From Candidatus Thiodiazotropha sp. CDECU1 (GTDB lineage Bacteria > Pseudomonadota > Gammaproteobacteria > Chromatiales > Chromatiaceae): DNA of 64,000 bases. Shown here piece by piece: positions 37,753-48,224 of the stretch (within the stretch, counting starts at the first letter, position 1; every line of letters begins with the position of its first letter). A program made the translations under genes and the position numbers. The stretch covers positions 2,914,001 through 2,978,000 of the forward strand of contig NZ_OY734020.1 in assembly GCF_963455295.1 (NCBI RefSeq), read 5' to 3'. Below the pieces are notes generated by a model, which saw nothing but the letters and a program-made list of their open reading frames with translations, was not told where the DNA came from and made no database searches.

Positions 37753-39007
37753 GGTGTATAACCTGACCCAGCATTTCAGGTGTCACCAGCACGACACCCT
37801 TTTCACTGACATAGAAACGTTCCCCATCCTGATCGGGATCCTCACCGATGATGGTGCCCTCCGGAATATCGCAGCCACGATCGATCACAGCCTTGGTTAT
37901 GCGGCAGTTACGTCCGATATTTACATCCGGTAACACAACGGTTTCGGTGACTTCGCTGTATGAGTTGACACGCACGTTGGAAAAAAGCAGTGAGTTGGTC
38001 ACCTTGGCGCCCGATATGACACACCCCCCCGAAACCATGGAGTCCACCGCCATGCCTCTGCGTTCATCGTCATCGAATACGAACTTGGCGGGGGGCAGCT
38101 GCTCCTGATAGGTCCAGATCGGCCAGCTATGGTCGTACAGATTTAGGGGTGGCGTGACACCGATCAGCTCCAGATTGGCCGTCCAGAAGGCATCGATGGT
38201 ACCCACATCACGCCAGTAGGCCTGCTTGCCGCTGGTGGCATCTCTGAAGCGATAGGCCATCACCCGGTATCGTTCTATAACCTTGGGTATGAGGTCCTTG
38301 CCGAAATCGTGGGATGAATTGGGCGTATCCGCATCTTTGATTAACTGTTCAAATAGAAATTTACGATTGAAGACATAGATTCCCATGGAGGCCAGGGCCT
38401 CATTCTCCTTGCCAGGGACCGGCTTTGGATTGGCCGGTTTTTCATGAAAGTCGACCACCCAGTCGTCGCTATCCACGGTCATCACGCCAAATTCTTTGGC
38501 ACTCTCCAGATCGACGGTGAGGCAACCAACCGTCATATCGGCACCAGACTCCACATGTTCGGCGATCATGGTACCGTAATCCATCTTATAGATGTGGTCT
38601 CCAGCCAGAACCAGCACATAGTCAGGATTGTGGCTGCGGAGAATATCCAGGTTTTGGTAGACCGCATCCGCTGTACCCTCGTACCAGCTGCTCTCGATAC
38701 GCTGCTGTGCCGGCAGCAACTCGACAAATTCACCGAATTCACCCCGAAGAAACCCCCAGCCGCGTTGAATATGCAACAACAGCGAGTGAGCCTTATATTG
38801 TGTCAGTACACCCACCTGGCGAATGCCGGAATTGATGCAGTTGGAAAGTGGGAAATCGACGATCCTGAACTTCCCTCCGAAGGGTACCGCAGGTTTAGAT
38901 CGCCACTTTGTCAGGTGTTTAAGTCGGGAACCGCGCCCACCAGCCAATATCAAGGCAAGTGTATTGCGAGTCAACCGGCTGACGAAACGCGGACTCTGGT
39001 CAGTCAT
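37742..39007 (-). CDS. glgC: glucose-1-phosphate adenylyltransferase
   Basis: 421 aa. It makes ADP-glucose from glucose-1-phosphate and ATP, the committed step of glycogen synthesis. The nucleotide-binding loop [20 protein letters not shown] is followed by [20 protein letters not shown] (20 residues) and [19 protein letters not shown] lies eight bases before the ATG. It is divergent from glgB across 126 bp and is first of glgC-GH57-malQ. Confidence 0.97.
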   Translation of the reverse strand: MTDQSPRFVSRLTRNTLALILAGGRGSRLKHLTKWRSKPAVPFGGKFRIVDFPLSNCINSGIRQVGVLTQYKAHSLLLHIQRGWGFLRGEFGEFVELLPAQQRIESSWYEGTADAVYQNLDILRSHNPDYVLVLAGDHIYKMDYGTMIAEHVESGADMTVGCLTVDLESAKEFGVMTVDSDDWVVDFHEKPANPKPVPGKENEALASMGIYVFNRKFLFEQLIKDADTPNSSHDFGKDLIPKVIERYRVMAYRFRDATSGKQAYWRDVGTIDAFWTANLELIGVTPPLNLYDHSWPIWTYQEQLPPAKFVFDDDERRGMAVDSMVSGGCVISGAKVTNSLLFSNVRVNSYSEVTETVVLPDVNIGRNCRITKAVIDRGCDIPEGTIIGEDPDQDGERFYVSEKGVVLVTPEMLGQVIHHVR

Positions 39008-39133
39008 CGATCAAACCTCCATAGCCAAAGCAGGCTAAAAAATCACTGCAAATTCTACGCGCAAGTAAATAGATTTATATTGTTATCCGTTTTCATTTGA
39101 GGGCGAACCTGTTCATGAGACGGGAGTGTTGGT

Positions 39134-41365
39134 ATGTTAACATCATGTTCCCTTCAAGGCGTACCACTCAAAGCAGGTTTCTTAATATTTATGAAGAGTA
39201 AAATTCCAGCGGCACTGCGACGGATCATCGATGCCAGCCATCATGATCCATTCGAGGTACTCGGCAGACATGTGCATGGCAATGACTGTCGCGTTAGGGT
39301 ATTCATGCCACAAGCGGAGAAAGTCGCTCTGGAGAGTGATAAACAGCCATTCAGACGCATTGAGGGCACCGATTTATTTGAGCTGGAGACGACGGTCGAC
39401 AAGGTCAGTGATCACTATCTTCTGGAGTGGCAGGACAAATCGGGGTTGATCCAAAAAACCTACGACCCTTACAGCTTTCCACCCCTATTGCCTGAGTTTG
39501 ACCTGCATCTGTTCAGCGAAGGCAAGCATCGCCATGCCTATCGCTTCTTTGGCGCTCACCCCTATGAAACCGCCGGAATCGCTGGGGTGCTGTTTGCCGT
39601 CTGGGCGCCAAACGCTGCCCGGGTGTCGGTAGTAGGCAATTTCAACCAGTGGGACGGACGGGTTCACCCCATGCGTTCAAGAGGGGGAACAGGTGTGTGG
39701 GAGCTGTTCATTCCAGCGCTGGATAGCGGCAATCTGTACAAATTCGAAATCCGCACCCAGAACGGGGATATATCCCTACGTACAGACCCCTATGGTAATC
39801 ACTTCCAATTCCGGCCCGAAACAGCAGCCATCGTGGTCTCAGACAGCGACTATGGATGGGCTGATGGCGAATGGATAGGTAACCGAGCCACCTCCAACTG
39901 GCAGCAGGAGCCGATGTCCATCTATGAGGTCCATCTCGGTTCCTGGCGCAGGGACGATCAAGGAGGTTTCCTCAACTACCGTGATCTCGCCCATCAGCTT
40001 ACCGAGCATGTCAAAAGGGTCGGATTTACCCATATTGAGCTGTTACCCATCACCGAACACCCCCTGGATGGCTCCTGGGGCTACCAGACAACCGGCTACT
40101 TCGCCCCTACCAGTCGCTTTGGCACCCCCGATGACTTCCGCTACTTCATCGATTACCTGCATCAAAACCAGATTGGCATTATCCTTGACTGGGTGCCCGC
40201 CCATTTCCCCCGGGATCGTTATGCGCTAGCCAGATTCGATGGCTCTGCGCTATATGAGCACGAGGATCCGCGCAAGGGGGAACATCGGGACTGGGGTACC
40301 CTGATATTCAATTTTGGTCGCAATGAGGTACGTAATTTTCTGATCTCCAGTGCCATCTACTGGCTGGAGGAGTTCCACATCGACGGCCTACGGGTGGATG
40401 CGGTCGCATCCATGCTCTACCTCGACTACTCCCGGGATCCGGGAGACTGGGTCCCCAATCAGTATGGGGGACGGGAGAACCTTGAGGCGGTCGACTTCTT
40501 ACGAGAACTCAATTCTGTCACCCATGACTTCCACCCGGGCACATTGATGATCGCGGAAGAGTCCACCGCCTGGCCACAGGTATCACGCCCGACCTGGCTG
40601 GGAGGCCTGGGCTTCAGCATGAAGTGGAACATGGGTTGGATGCACGATACCCTCTCCTACACCTCTCAGGACCCAATCTACCGTCACTATCACCACGATT
40701 TACTCACCTTCGGGCTTCTGTATGCCTTCACCGAGAATTTCGTACTGCCCTTCTCCCACGACGAGGTTGTGCACGGCAAAGGCTCGATGATCGACAAAAT
40801 GCCTGGTGACGAGTGGCAGAAATTTGCGAATCTACGGCTTCTCTACACCTATATGTTCACCTATCCAGGGAAGAAGCTGCTTTTCATGGGCTGTGAATTC
40901 GCCCAGGGTCGTGAATGGGACGATAGTGAGGCCCTGGACTGGTTCCTTCAGGACCACCCCTCGCATAAAGGCATAACGACGCTGCTGACCGATCTCAACA
41001 AGCTCTATAAGGAGCAGCCGATACTGCACCAAATAGAGTTCGAGTATCCGGGATTCGACTGGATCGATTGTCATGACAGCTCACAATCGATACTCAGCTA
41101 TGTGCGGAAAGACCGCAACGGCAATGAACTGCTGATCATCCTGAATTTTACCCCGGTACCACGGGACAACTACCGCATAGGCGTCAACCAGCCCGGGGTC
41201 TATCTAGAGGTCTTCAACTCCGATTCGGAGTTCTATGGGGGCAGCAATTTGGGCAATGGCAGCGGTTTGGTCTCCGAGGAGTCGCCCTGGATGGGACGTG
41301 ACCAGTCTATCTCACTCACCCTGCCCCCATTGGGAGCCATTCTGCTGCGCAAACAAGACGGGTGA
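39134..41365 (+). CDS. glgB: 1,4-alpha-glucan branching enzyme
   Basis: 743 aa. It makes alpha-1,6 branches in glycogen. A CBM48-like module ([20 protein letters not shown], about residues 157-176) precedes the GH13 barrel, with motif DWVPAHFP, the nucleophile-bearing [20 protein letters not shown] (20 residues), acid [12 protein letters not shown] and [18 protein letters not shown] seven bases before ATG 39134 supports this start. An in-frame ATG at 39191 ([12 protein letters not shown]) would align with the shorter family N-terminus. It is divergent from glgC. Confidence 0.96.
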   Translation: MLTSCSLQGVPLKAGFLIFMKSKIPAALRRIIDASHHDPFEVLGRHVHGNDCRVRVFMPQAEKVALESDKQPFRRIEGTDLFELETTVDKVSDHYLLEWQDKSGLIQKTYDPYSFPPLLPEFDLHLFSEGKHRHAYRFFGAHPYETAGIAGVLFAVWAPNAARVSVVGNFNQWDGRVHPMRSRGGTGVWELFIPALDSGNLYKFEIRTQNGDISLRTDPYGNHFQFRPETAAIVVSDSDYGWADGEWIGNRATSNWQQEPMSIYEVHLGSWRRDDQGGFLNYRDLAHQLTEHVKRVGFTHIELLPITEHPLDGSWGYQTTGYFAPTSRFGTPDDFRYFIDYLHQNQIGIILDWVPAHFPRDRYALARFDGSALYEHEDPRKGEHRDWGTLIFNFGRNEVRNFLISSAIYWLEEFHIDGLRVDAVASMLYLDYSRDPGDWVPNQYGGRENLEAVDFLRELNSVTHDFHPGTLMIAEESTAWPQVSRPTWLGGLGFSMKWNMGWMHDTLSYTSQDPIYRHYHHDLLTFGLLYAFTENFVLPFSHDEVVHGKGSMIDKMPGDEWQKFANLRLLYTYMFTYPGKKLLFMGCEFAQGREWDDSEALDWFLQDHPSHKGITTLLTDLNKLYKEQPILHQIEFEYPGFDWIDCHDSSQSILSYVRKDRNGNELLIILNFTPVPRDNYRIGVNQPGVYLEVFNSDSEFYGGSNLGNGSGLVSEESPWMGRDQSISLTLPPLGAILLRKQDG

Positions 41366-41397
41366 TTCCAAGCACCCGATGGCCTCCAATGCGAGGA

Positions 41398-43044
41398 TTA
41401 GCGCTTGCGATGACGATGAAAATAGGTGATCAATCCTCGCGTTGAGCTGTCGTGTGGGGAGACCTGCAGCTCATCCATCAGCTCCGGCAGGATAACCCCC
41501 GCCAGCTGCTTACCCAGCTCCACCCCCCATTGGTCGAAGGAGTTGACCCGCCAGATAATGCCCTGCACAAAGATCTTGTGCTCATACAAGGCGATCAGCG
41601 ATCCCAAACGTGATGGGGTTATCTTATCCAGCAACAGGGTATTTGAGGGTCTATTTCCAGGAAAGATTCGATGCGGCAGCAGGTCCACGATCTGCTCAGG
41701 TTCCAGACCCGCCTGCTGCATATCCTCACGCACTTCAGTACGTGTCTTGCCACGCATCAATGCCTCACTCTGCGCCAGACAGTTGGCGAAGAGTTTTTCA
41801 TGATGATCCCCGGTCTCATTCTGACTGTTGACCGGCACGATGAAATCGCAGGGAATGAGCTGTGTACCCTGATGGATGAGTTGATAATAGGCATGCTGCC
41901 CGTCGGTGCCCGCGGATCCCCAAATAACAGGGCCGGTGGGATAGTCGACCGGCCGGCCGAAGCGGGTGACACGTTTACCGTTGCTTTCCATATCAGCCTG
42001 TTGCAGGTAGTCGGGCAGATACCTGAGATACTGGTCGTAGGGAAGAATTGCATGGGTATGCGCCTTGGCGAAATCCACATACCAAATACCCAGCAACGCC
42101 ATGATCACCGGCATGTTCTCCGATAGATCGGCATGCAGAAAATGCTCATCCATATCATGCGCGCCTTGCAGCAGTTCATAATAACTCTGCATACCGACGG
42201 CAATGGCGATGGGCAAACCTACTGCCGACCAGAGTGAATAGCGCCCACCCACCCAGTCCCAGAACTCGAACATATTGGCCGTATCGATGCCGAATTCTGA
42301 AACCTTCTCCGCATTCGTCGAAACTGCCACAAAATGGTGTGCCACGGCTTGCTCATCATGCAGTTCATCCAGCAGCCATTGTCGCGCGGTGTGGGCATTG
42401 GTCAGGGTCTCTTGGGTGGTAAAGGTCTTCGACGCAATGATGAACAGGGTGGTTTCAGGATCCAATCCAGCCAGCGTGTCGATAATATGGCTGCCATCCA
42501 CATTCGAGACGAAATGCATATTCAAGCCCGGTTTTTGATAGGACTTAAGCGCCTCGCAGACCATGAGAGGACCTAGATTGGAACCACCAATACCGATATT
42601 CACCACGTTGCTGATCGGCTTCCCTGTATAGCCTTTCCACTCCCCTGAACGCACCGCTTCGGAAAATACCTCCATTTTCTGCAGAACCGCGTTGATGCCG
42701 GGCATCACATCCTCGCCATCGAACCAGACGGGATGGTTGGAGCGATTCCTCAACGCCACATGTAAAACAGCCCTGTTCTCGGTGATGTTCAGGCGTTCGC
42801 CGGAAAACATGCGACGCCGCCAACCGTCAACATCCACTGCTTGAGCCAGGGCCAGCAGAAGATTCATAGATCTGGTCGTTATACGGTTCTTCGAATAATC
42901 GAGCATGATCCCACACTGCCTGATGGACATCTGCTCAGCCCTCTCCGGGCCCTGTTGAAACAGGTCACGCATCTGGAGTGGCTCGACCTCGGCCCAATGC
43001 TGCTCAAGGGCCATCCATTCATCTGTCTGATTTATCTCGGTCAT
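41398..43044 (-). CDS. pgi: glucose-6-phosphate isomerase
   Basis: 548 aa, equal to the family's usual 549. It interconverts glucose-6-phosphate and fructose-6-phosphate. The signature [20 protein letters not shown] is intact, as are [17 protein letters not shown] near residue 150 and a C-terminal [13 protein letters not shown]. It converges with glgB across 32 bp and diverges from glgA, so the three form a glycogen/hexose phosphate cluster on alternating strands. Confidence 0.97.
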   Translation of the reverse strand: MTEINQTDEWMALEQHWAEVEPLQMRDLFQQGPERAEQMSIRQCGIMLDYSKNRITTRSMNLLLALAQAVDVDGWRRRMFSGERLNITENRAVLHVALRNRSNHPVWFDGEDVMPGINAVLQKMEVFSEAVRSGEWKGYTGKPISNVVNIGIGGSNLGPLMVCEALKSYQKPGLNMHFVSNVDGSHIIDTLAGLDPETTLFIIASKTFTTQETLTNAHTARQWLLDELHDEQAVAHHFVAVSTNAEKVSEFGIDTANMFEFWDWVGGRYSLWSAVGLPIAIAVGMQSYYELLQGAHDMDEHFLHADLSENMPVIMALLGIWYVDFAKAHTHAILPYDQYLRYLPDYLQQADMESNGKRVTRFGRPVDYPTGPVIWGSAGTDGQHAYYQLIHQGTQLIPCDFIVPVNSQNETGDHHEKLFANCLAQSEALMRGKTRTEVREDMQQAGLEPEQIVDLLPHRIFPGNRPSNTLLLDKITPSRLGSLIALYEHKIFVQGIIWRVNSFDQWGVELGKQLAGVILPELMDELQVSPHDSSTRGLITYFHRHRKR

Positions 43045-43146
43045 GTTCTAAATGCGTTTTATTTGAATATAAGTTACAGTTTTCATGGGATTGGCAGCAA
43101 GTGTAGCAAGATAACATAAGACATATCGTACAGTTATGAAGCTAAA

Positions 43147-43155
43147 TGATAAAAT
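43147..43155 (+). promoter_or_regulatory. extended -10 candidate upstream of glgA
   Basis: TGATAAAAT fits TGnTATAAT with one mismatch, about 90 bp before the glgA start, in an AT-rich part of the pgi-glgA gap. No clear -35 box accompanies it. Confidence 0.3.
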
Positions 43156-43246
43156 AGGGCATCAACAACATATACCGGACCAGAATCTGCTCATTCTCGC
43201 TCGGGCCTGGTAACAGTTTTGTAAAGAATAAGGATAAGAAAAACCC

Positions 43247-44707
43247 ATGAAAATCCTCTTTGCCAGCAGCGAAGCCACGCCGTTGATTAAAACTGGTGGG
43301 TTGGCGGATGTTGCGGGTAGCTTACCCACTGCACTCAATCATATAGGCCAGGATTGTCGCTTGATTCTTCCAGGTTATCCAGATGTTCTGGAAAAAGCAG
43401 AAAACCTGACAAAACTGGCAACCCTGGAAATTGCCGGCGAAAAATCGCCTGTACATCTCTTAAAGGGTAGCAGTGGTCCGCATAAGGTACCGCTGTATGT
43501 AGTCGACGCACCCCATAGGTTCAAGCGTCCGGGGAATCCCTATCTCTCCCCAGAGGGTGTGAACTGGCCCGATAATGCGGAACGGTTCAGCCTCTTCTGT
43601 CACGCTGTCGCCGAGTTGGCGACCAACCGGATAGAACACGACTGGGTGCCTGACGTTGTGCATGCGAATGACTGGCAAACCGGTCTTATCGCCCCACTCC
43701 TCTCCATGGAGAAGAAGCGGCCTGCAACCCTGTTCACGATCCATAATCTGGCCTATCAGGGACTCTACGATCAGGCCACTTTCCAACGTCTTGGACTCCC
43801 CGACCACCTTTGGTCATACCATCACTTGGAGTTTCATGGTCAGCTCTCATTCATCAAGGGGGGGATTGCCCTCTCCGATCGTGTGAATACAGTCAGTCCT
43901 AGCTATGCAACTGAGATCAAAACAGCCGAGTTCGGATATGGCCTAGAGGGTCTGTTGAACCATCGTAAAGACCATTTCACCGGCGTTCTCAACGGGATCG
44001 ACTATCACGCATGGGATCCACTTACTGACAAGCATATCTATACACCCTTTTCCGTTGAACGTTTTAGTGAAAAACGCAAAAACAAGCTGGCATTACAACG
44101 GGAATATGGGCTACCCGAGGATGAACACATTCAGCTATTAGGCTACATCGGCCGCTTGGTTGATCAGAAGGGTGTCGACCTGATCCTGCAGATTCTCCCC
44201 GGGATCATGGATGCTGGCGTGCAAATGGTCATGCTGGGATCGGGTAATAAGGATCTTGAACACGCCCTGGAAAAAATCAGTAACCGTTACCACAGCCGGG
44301 TTGGTGTCTATATCGGATATGATGAAAGCTTGTCACATCGTATCGAGGCCGGGTGCGACTGCTTTCTTATGCCCTCCCGCTTCGAACCTTGTGGATTGAA
44401 CCAGATGTACAGCCTGAGATACGGCACCGTACCCATCGTAAGACGCACCGGTGGTCTGGCGGATACAGTGGTCGATGTAAATCCATCGACCCTCGCCAAC
44501 GGCAGTGCGACCGGGTTCGTATTTGAGAATGCGGATGCAAGCAGTCTGTGGGGAGCGGTTGAGCACGCAATTAATTTCTATCGTCGATCCTCAACAGACT
44601 GGGAGATACTTGCCCGAACCGGCATGCAACAGGATTTCAGCTGGGAAGCCAGCGCCCAGCACTATCTGGAACTCTACCAGACAGCCATGGATGAGCCGGG
44701 TCTGTAG
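43247..44707 (+). CDS. glgA: glycogen synthase (ADP-glucose type)
   Basis: 486 aa, GT5. It extends glycogen from ADP-glucose. The substrate-binding KTGGLADV motif is at residues 15-22 (LIKTGGLADVAGSLPTAL). HANDWQTGLIAPLL and the C-terminal SRFEPCGLNQMYSLRYGTVP with TGGLADTV complete the GT-B fold. AAGGAT lies about 14 bases before the ATG. It converges with panD; a small dyad AGATAG/CTATCT at 44705-44724 sits between them. Confidence 0.97.
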   Translation: MKILFASSEATPLIKTGGLADVAGSLPTALNHIGQDCRLILPGYPDVLEKAENLTKLATLEIAGEKSPVHLLKGSSGPHKVPLYVVDAPHRFKRPGNPYLSPEGVNWPDNAERFSLFCHAVAELATNRIEHDWVPDVVHANDWQTGLIAPLLSMEKKRPATLFTIHNLAYQGLYDQATFQRLGLPDHLWSYHHLEFHGQLSFIKGGIALSDRVNTVSPSYATEIKTAEFGYGLEGLLNHRKDHFTGVLNGIDYHAWDPLTDKHIYTPFSVERFSEKRKNKLALQREYGLPEDEHIQLLGYIGRLVDQKGVDLILQILPGIMDAGVQMVMLGSGNKDLEHALEKISNRYHSRVGVYIGYDESLSHRIEAGCDCFLMPSRFEPCGLNQMYSLRYGTVPIVRRTGGLADTVVDVNPSTLANGSATGFVFENADASSLWGAVEHAINFYRRSSTDWEILARTGMQQDFSWEASAQHYLELYQTAMDEPGL

Positions 44708-44731
44708 ATAGCCGATAACTATCTGCTCTCT

Positions 44732-45112
44732 TTATGCGGCCTGAATCGGTATCGCATTGCCAGTACCGATTACCTTGTTTTCCTCATCGAGATAGACCAG
44801 CGAGGGTTTGAAGCTCGCCATCTCCTCACTGTCCAGTCCTGCATAGGCACAGATGATGACTCTATCCCCTGGCTCGGCCTTATGCGCGGCTGCACCATTG
44901 ACCGAAATCACCCGCGATCCCGCCTCTGCCAGTATGGCGTAGGTCGTGAAACGTTCCCCATTGGTCACGTTATAGATCTGGATCTGTTCGTACTCATGGA
45001 TACCTGCCAACCGCATAAGATCGGCATCAATGGCACAGGAGCCTTCATAATCAAGCTCGGAGTGAGTCACACATGCTCGATGTAGCTTGCACTTAAGTAC
45101 TGTCAGCTGCAT
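44732..45112 (-). CDS. panD: aspartate 1-decarboxylase proenzyme
   Basis: 126 aa. It decarboxylates aspartate to beta-alanine after self-cleavage at Gly24-Ser25, seen as [12 protein letters not shown], which yields the pyruvoyl group. [14 protein letters not shown] and [20 protein letters not shown] (20 residues) are typical. It lies 132 bp after panC on the same strand. A GC stem (TCCCGG...CCGGGA) at about 45156-45178 in the gap lacks a T-tract. Confidence 0.96.
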   Translation of the reverse strand: MQLTVLKCKLHRACVTHSELDYEGSCAIDADLMRLAGIHEYEQIQIYNVTNGERFTTYAILAEAGSRVISVNGAAAHKAEPGDRVIICAYAGLDSEEMASFKPSLVYLDEENKVIGTGNAIPIQAA

Positions 45113-45244
45113 GGATTTCGTGCCCTATCTTGGATGAATGTCTATGTTAACCATTGTCCCGGTTCAGATCGACCCGGGATCTACCAAACAAGGTAACGGT
45201 GGATTATCCGCGATCTTGTCCTGCCTATCAATAAGGAATTGTTG

Positions 45245-46102
45245 CTATGCAGCATTTAGATTATCTATCAGTCGTGTAGTTCCCATATAGGCTGCCGCGA
45301 GAATTACCAGATGTTGATCTTCCCGGCCTGGTAGAGCCAGGTCATGAGCCCGACGAATGCTAAAATAATCCGGCTTAAATCCTGCAGATCGAAGCATATC
45401 GGCGCCATTTGACTCCAAAAGAGCATAATTTCGTTCACCACTCCTCAATGACTCAGCAGTGATATTGAGGATTTCATAGAGTTTTGGCGCCTGTTTCCTC
45501 TCATCCACTGACAGATAGCCGTTTCTAGAGCTCTTCGCCAGTCCATCCGCCTCCCTGACAGTGGGTAACCCGACGATCTCTATGGGTATAGCTAAATCCG
45601 CAACCATGCGCCGGATCACCATCAACTGCTGATAATCCTTCTCACCGAACACTGCCAAATCCGGTTGTACATAGTTGAAGAGTTTGCAAACAATTGTTGC
45701 AACGCCCACAAAATGACCCGGGCGGCTGGCACCACAGAGAATATCGGAGAGTTCCGGCACTTCCACCCGGGTTTGCGCTTGATTGCCCTGGGGGTAGATC
45801 GTCGTCCCCGAAGGAGCGAAAAGCAGATCGACACCGGCCTGCTCCAGCTTGTGTTGATCCTCTTTCAGGGTACGCGGGTAACTATCGAAATCCTCTCCCT
45901 CACCAAACTGCATGGAATTGACGAAGATGCTGACCACGCTTCTTTCACACTGCCCCTTGGCAGCATCCACCAACGCCAGGTGTCCTGCATGAAGATTACC
46001 CATGGTTGGCACAAAACCGATCCTCTCCCCCGCCTTGCGCCAGCTACCGATGCGCTGACGTAGCCGTTCAATGTCAGAAACCGTCTCCATCCCGTTGCTC
46101 AC
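45245..46102 (-). CDS. panC: pantothenate synthetase
   Basis: 285 aa. It ligates pantoate and beta-alanine with ATP. The motif VPTMGNLHAGHLALV (HIGH-like H-A-G-H) is near residue 30, followed by QFGEGEDFDSYPRT, FGEKDYQQLMVI and KSSRNGYLS. The start is GTG at 46102, overlapping the panB stop by four bases; ATG at 46090 is an alternative. It lies between panB and panD, so three pantothenate genes are grouped. Confidence 0.96.
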   Translation of the reverse strand: MSNGMETVSDIERLRQRIGSWRKAGERIGFVPTMGNLHAGHLALVDAAKGQCERSVVSIFVNSMQFGEGEDFDSYPRTLKEDQHKLEQAGVDLLFAPSGTTIYPQGNQAQTRVEVPELSDILCGASRPGHFVGVATIVCKLFNYVQPDLAVFGEKDYQQLMVIRRMVADLAIPIEIVGLPTVREADGLAKSSRNGYLSVDERKQAPKLYEILNITAESLRSGERNYALLESNGADMLRSAGFKPDYFSIRRAHDLALPGREDQHLVILAAAYMGTTRLIDNLNAA

Positions 46103-46899
46103 TTGAAACTGTGCTCGGCAGTTGGGAATTCACCGGACTTCACGGCATCCACATAGGCATGCAGTGCCTCCTGGATGGTCCTGCCGGATTGCAGAAAGTT
46201 CTTCACAAAACGGGGTGGACGGGGGTTGATTCCCAACATGTCGTACAGCACCAGTACCTGTCCATCGCAATCGGGTCCGGCACCAATGCCGATCACAGGT
46301 ATGCTCAACTCTTTGGCGACCTGTGCCGCCAACTGATCCGGCACGCACTCCAGCACCAGCATATCGACACCAGCCTCCTGCAGTAACCGGGCATCTTCGC
46401 GGATCAGGCTCGCATCCCGTTTTTCACGTCCCTGGACGCGATAACCACCCAGCTTATGTACAGATTGCGGCAGCAGTCCAAGGTGTCCGCACACCGGGAT
46501 TCCCTGTGATGCAAGCTGGCGAATCGCCTCCAGCTGAGTCGCTCCGCCTTCCAGTTTAACCATGTGGGCGCCACCCTCTTTCATCAGCCTGCCCGCCGAT
46601 TCCATGGCCAGCCCTGGCGAACGGTAACTCATGAACGGCATATCTGCTATGAGCAGAGAATTATCCCTGGCTCTTGCAACATTGCGGGTATGGTAGATCA
46701 TCTCATCCAGGGTTACCGGCAAGGTACTCTCTTGCCCCTGGATCACCATACCGAGAGAGTCACCCACCAGAATCACTTCGACACCAGCTTCTTCAACAAG
46801 GCGAGTGAAGCTGGCATCGTAGCTGGTCAATACACATATCTTCTCACCAGCGGATTTCATCTCAAGCAAACTTCTGACGGTAATAGTTTTTTTACTCAT
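46099..46899 (-). CDS. panB: 3-methyl-2-oxobutanoate hydroxymethyltransferase
   Basis: 266 aa from ATG 46899 (MSKKTITVRSLLEMK), the normal length. The upstream in-frame extension to 47001 runs through a repeat region and is unlikely. It makes ketopantoate from ketoisovalerate and methylene-tetrahydrofolate. VILVGDSLGMVIQGQESTLP (20 residues), ARARDNSLLIADMPFMSY and CGHLGLLPQSVHKLGGYRVQ (20 residues) are diagnostic. GlyA at 26 kb supplies the folate C1 unit. Confidence 0.96.
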   Translation of the reverse strand: MSKKTITVRSLLEMKSAGEKICVLTSYDASFTRLVEEAGVEVILVGDSLGMVIQGQESTLPVTLDEMIYHTRNVARARDNSLLIADMPFMSYRSPGLAMESAGRLMKEGGAHMVKLEGGATQLEAIRQLASQGIPVCGHLGLLPQSVHKLGGYRVQGREKRDASLIREDARLLQEAGVDMLVLECVPDQLAAQVAKELSIPVIGIGAGPDCDGQVLVLYDMLGINPRPPRFVKNFLQSGRTIQEALHAYVDAVKSGEFPTAEHSFK

Positions 46900-46987
46900 A
46901 GTGTCTCGATGCGTTGAATCTGCGGCCAACCGGGAATTCTGGCACAGTATATAGGCTGTTAACACTGTTCGCGAAGGGTTTACTGTT

Positions 46988-47048
46988 GTACGGTGCGGCA
47001 AGCCGCACCCTACATTTATTCAAGGCGTAGGGTGCTGCCTGCGGCACC
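46988..47048. repeat. two REP-like palindromes
   Basis: Copy one at 46988-47013 reads GTACGGTGCGGC-AA-GCCGCACCCTAC. Copy two at 47027-47048 reads GTAGGGTGCTGCCT-GCGGCACC with one wobble in the stem. Together with 18362-18384 they define a shared GTAGGGTGCGGC...GCCGCACC unit. They lie in the 181-bp gap between the deoxynucleoside kinase and panB. Confidence 0.7.
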
Positions 47049-47080
47049 GAAATCCGCTATTTCCTTGCCAAGAAACAGGT

Positions 47081-47743
47081 TCAGAGGGAAAACCCGCTAA
47101 GATTCAGATAACGGCGCCTTTCAGCACCGCCATCGCAGATATGCTCTAACAGCAATTGAAAATCCTGTTCCCTTTGCAGAGGATTGATCTCTGCCGCATT
47201 TACGATGAGGAGCGGAGAACGATCATAATGGTGAAAGAAATCGGCATAGGCATCACACAGCCGCTGTAGATAGTCTGTTTCGATTTTTCTTTCCACTGGC
47301 CGGGCACGTTGTTTTATACGCTTCATCAGCACATCGACGGGCGCTTGAAGATAGACCACCAGTTCAGGCGGTGGCGCGTCCAGTGTCAGACGATCATAGA
47401 CCTGCTCATAGAGTTGCAGCTCATCAGGATCAAGATTGATCTGTGCAAACAGGCGATCCTTTTCAAGCATGAAGTCTGCAATCAGGTGTTGTCGGAACAT
47501 ATCGCCCTGAGACAGATCGTTCCACTGACGACTGCGCTGAAACAGAAAAAAGAGTTGCGCCGGCAATGCGGCTTCCCGCGGATTTTGATAGAAACGTTGT
47601 AGAAAGGGATTCTCTTCCGCTCCCTCAAGTAACACATCACTGCCGAAATGGTTTGCCAAACGTTGTACCAGACTGGTTTTTCCAACCCCGACAGGCCCTT
47701 CCACAACGATAAAGTTTGGCTTCTCAGACCAACCGTTCAACAC
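47081..47743 (-). CDS. deoxynucleoside kinase (dCK/dGK family)
   Basis: About 220 aa. The P-loop VVEGPVGVGKTSLVQRLA is near residue 12, and EKDRLFAQINLDPDELQLYE with YDRL is the family's central block. VYLQAPVDVLMKRIKQRARP is the lid region. It phosphorylates deoxyadenosine, deoxyguanosine or deoxycytidine in salvage. The start is uncertain: GTG at 47743 or TTG at 47740 follow GGAGAGG inside the folK 3' end. A frame to 47821 lies wholly in folK. It sits between folK and panB, an insertion into the usual pcnB-folK-panB order. Confidence 0.88.
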   Translation of the reverse strand: MLNGWSEKPNFIVVEGPVGVGKTSLVQRLANHFGSDVLLEGAEENPFLQRFYQNPREAALPAQLFFLFQRSRQWNDLSQGDMFRQHLIADFMLEKDRLFAQINLDPDELQLYEQVYDRLTLDAPPPELVVYLQAPVDVLMKRIKQRARPVERKIETDYLQRLCDAYADFFHHYDRSPLLIVNAAEINPLQREQDFQLLLEHICDGGAERRRYLNLSGFSL

Positions 47744-48224
47744 CCTCTCCAGACAAGCTGAACAACAGATCCTGCAACCTGCCCATGCCAGGGATATCCA
47801 TATCGATCGGGGCGATCTCACTCAGCGGTATTAGAACAAATGCCCGGTTTGCCATCTCTGGATGCGGGACCTGTAGACCTGGTGTATCGATCGTCGCCCT
47901 GCCATACATCAGCAGATCAAGATCGAGGGTACGCGGCCCCCATCGCTCACCTTCACGAACCCGCCGGTGGGCCAGTTCGATAGCCTGTAATTGTTCCAGC
48001 AACCCCTCCGCATCCAACACGGTAATCAACGCAGCAACGGCGTTGATGTAGCTTGGCTGGTGTTGCGGACCAATCGGTTCTGTTCGATACAACGACGACT
48101 GCACAAGCAGGGATGAATCCTTCAATTCAGTCAGCTCCTGGAGCGCTGTTTCAACCTGCTGAATGGGATTTTCCAGATTGCTGCCTAAACCGATATAGGC
48201 AATTACCGATTGAACCTTACTCAT
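47724..48224 (-). CDS. folK: 2-amino-4-hydroxy-6-hydroxymethyldihydropteridine diphosphokinase
   Basis: 166 aa from the ATG at 48224, which overlaps the pcnB stop by eight bases. It transfers pyrophosphate from ATP to the pterin in folate synthesis. IGLGSNLENPIQQVETAL, ELAHRRVREGERWGPRTLDL (20 residues) and HPEMANRAFVLIPLSEIAP are complete. The in-frame extension to 48413 inside pcnB is rejected. FolE2 at 17.5 kb acts upstream in the same pathway. Confidence 0.95.
   Translation of the reverse strand: MSKVQSVIAYIGLGSNLENPIQQVETALQELTELKDSSLLVQSSLYRTEPIGPQHQPSYINAVAALITVLDAEGLLEQLQAIELAHRRVREGERWGPRTLDLDLLMYGRATIDTPGLQVPHPEMANRAFVLIPLSEIAPIDMDIPGMGRLQDLLFSLSGEGVERLV

Noticed and set aside
45156-45178. 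Terminator between panC and panD
   Set aside because: TCCCGG/CCGGGA stem lacks a T-tract on either strand.
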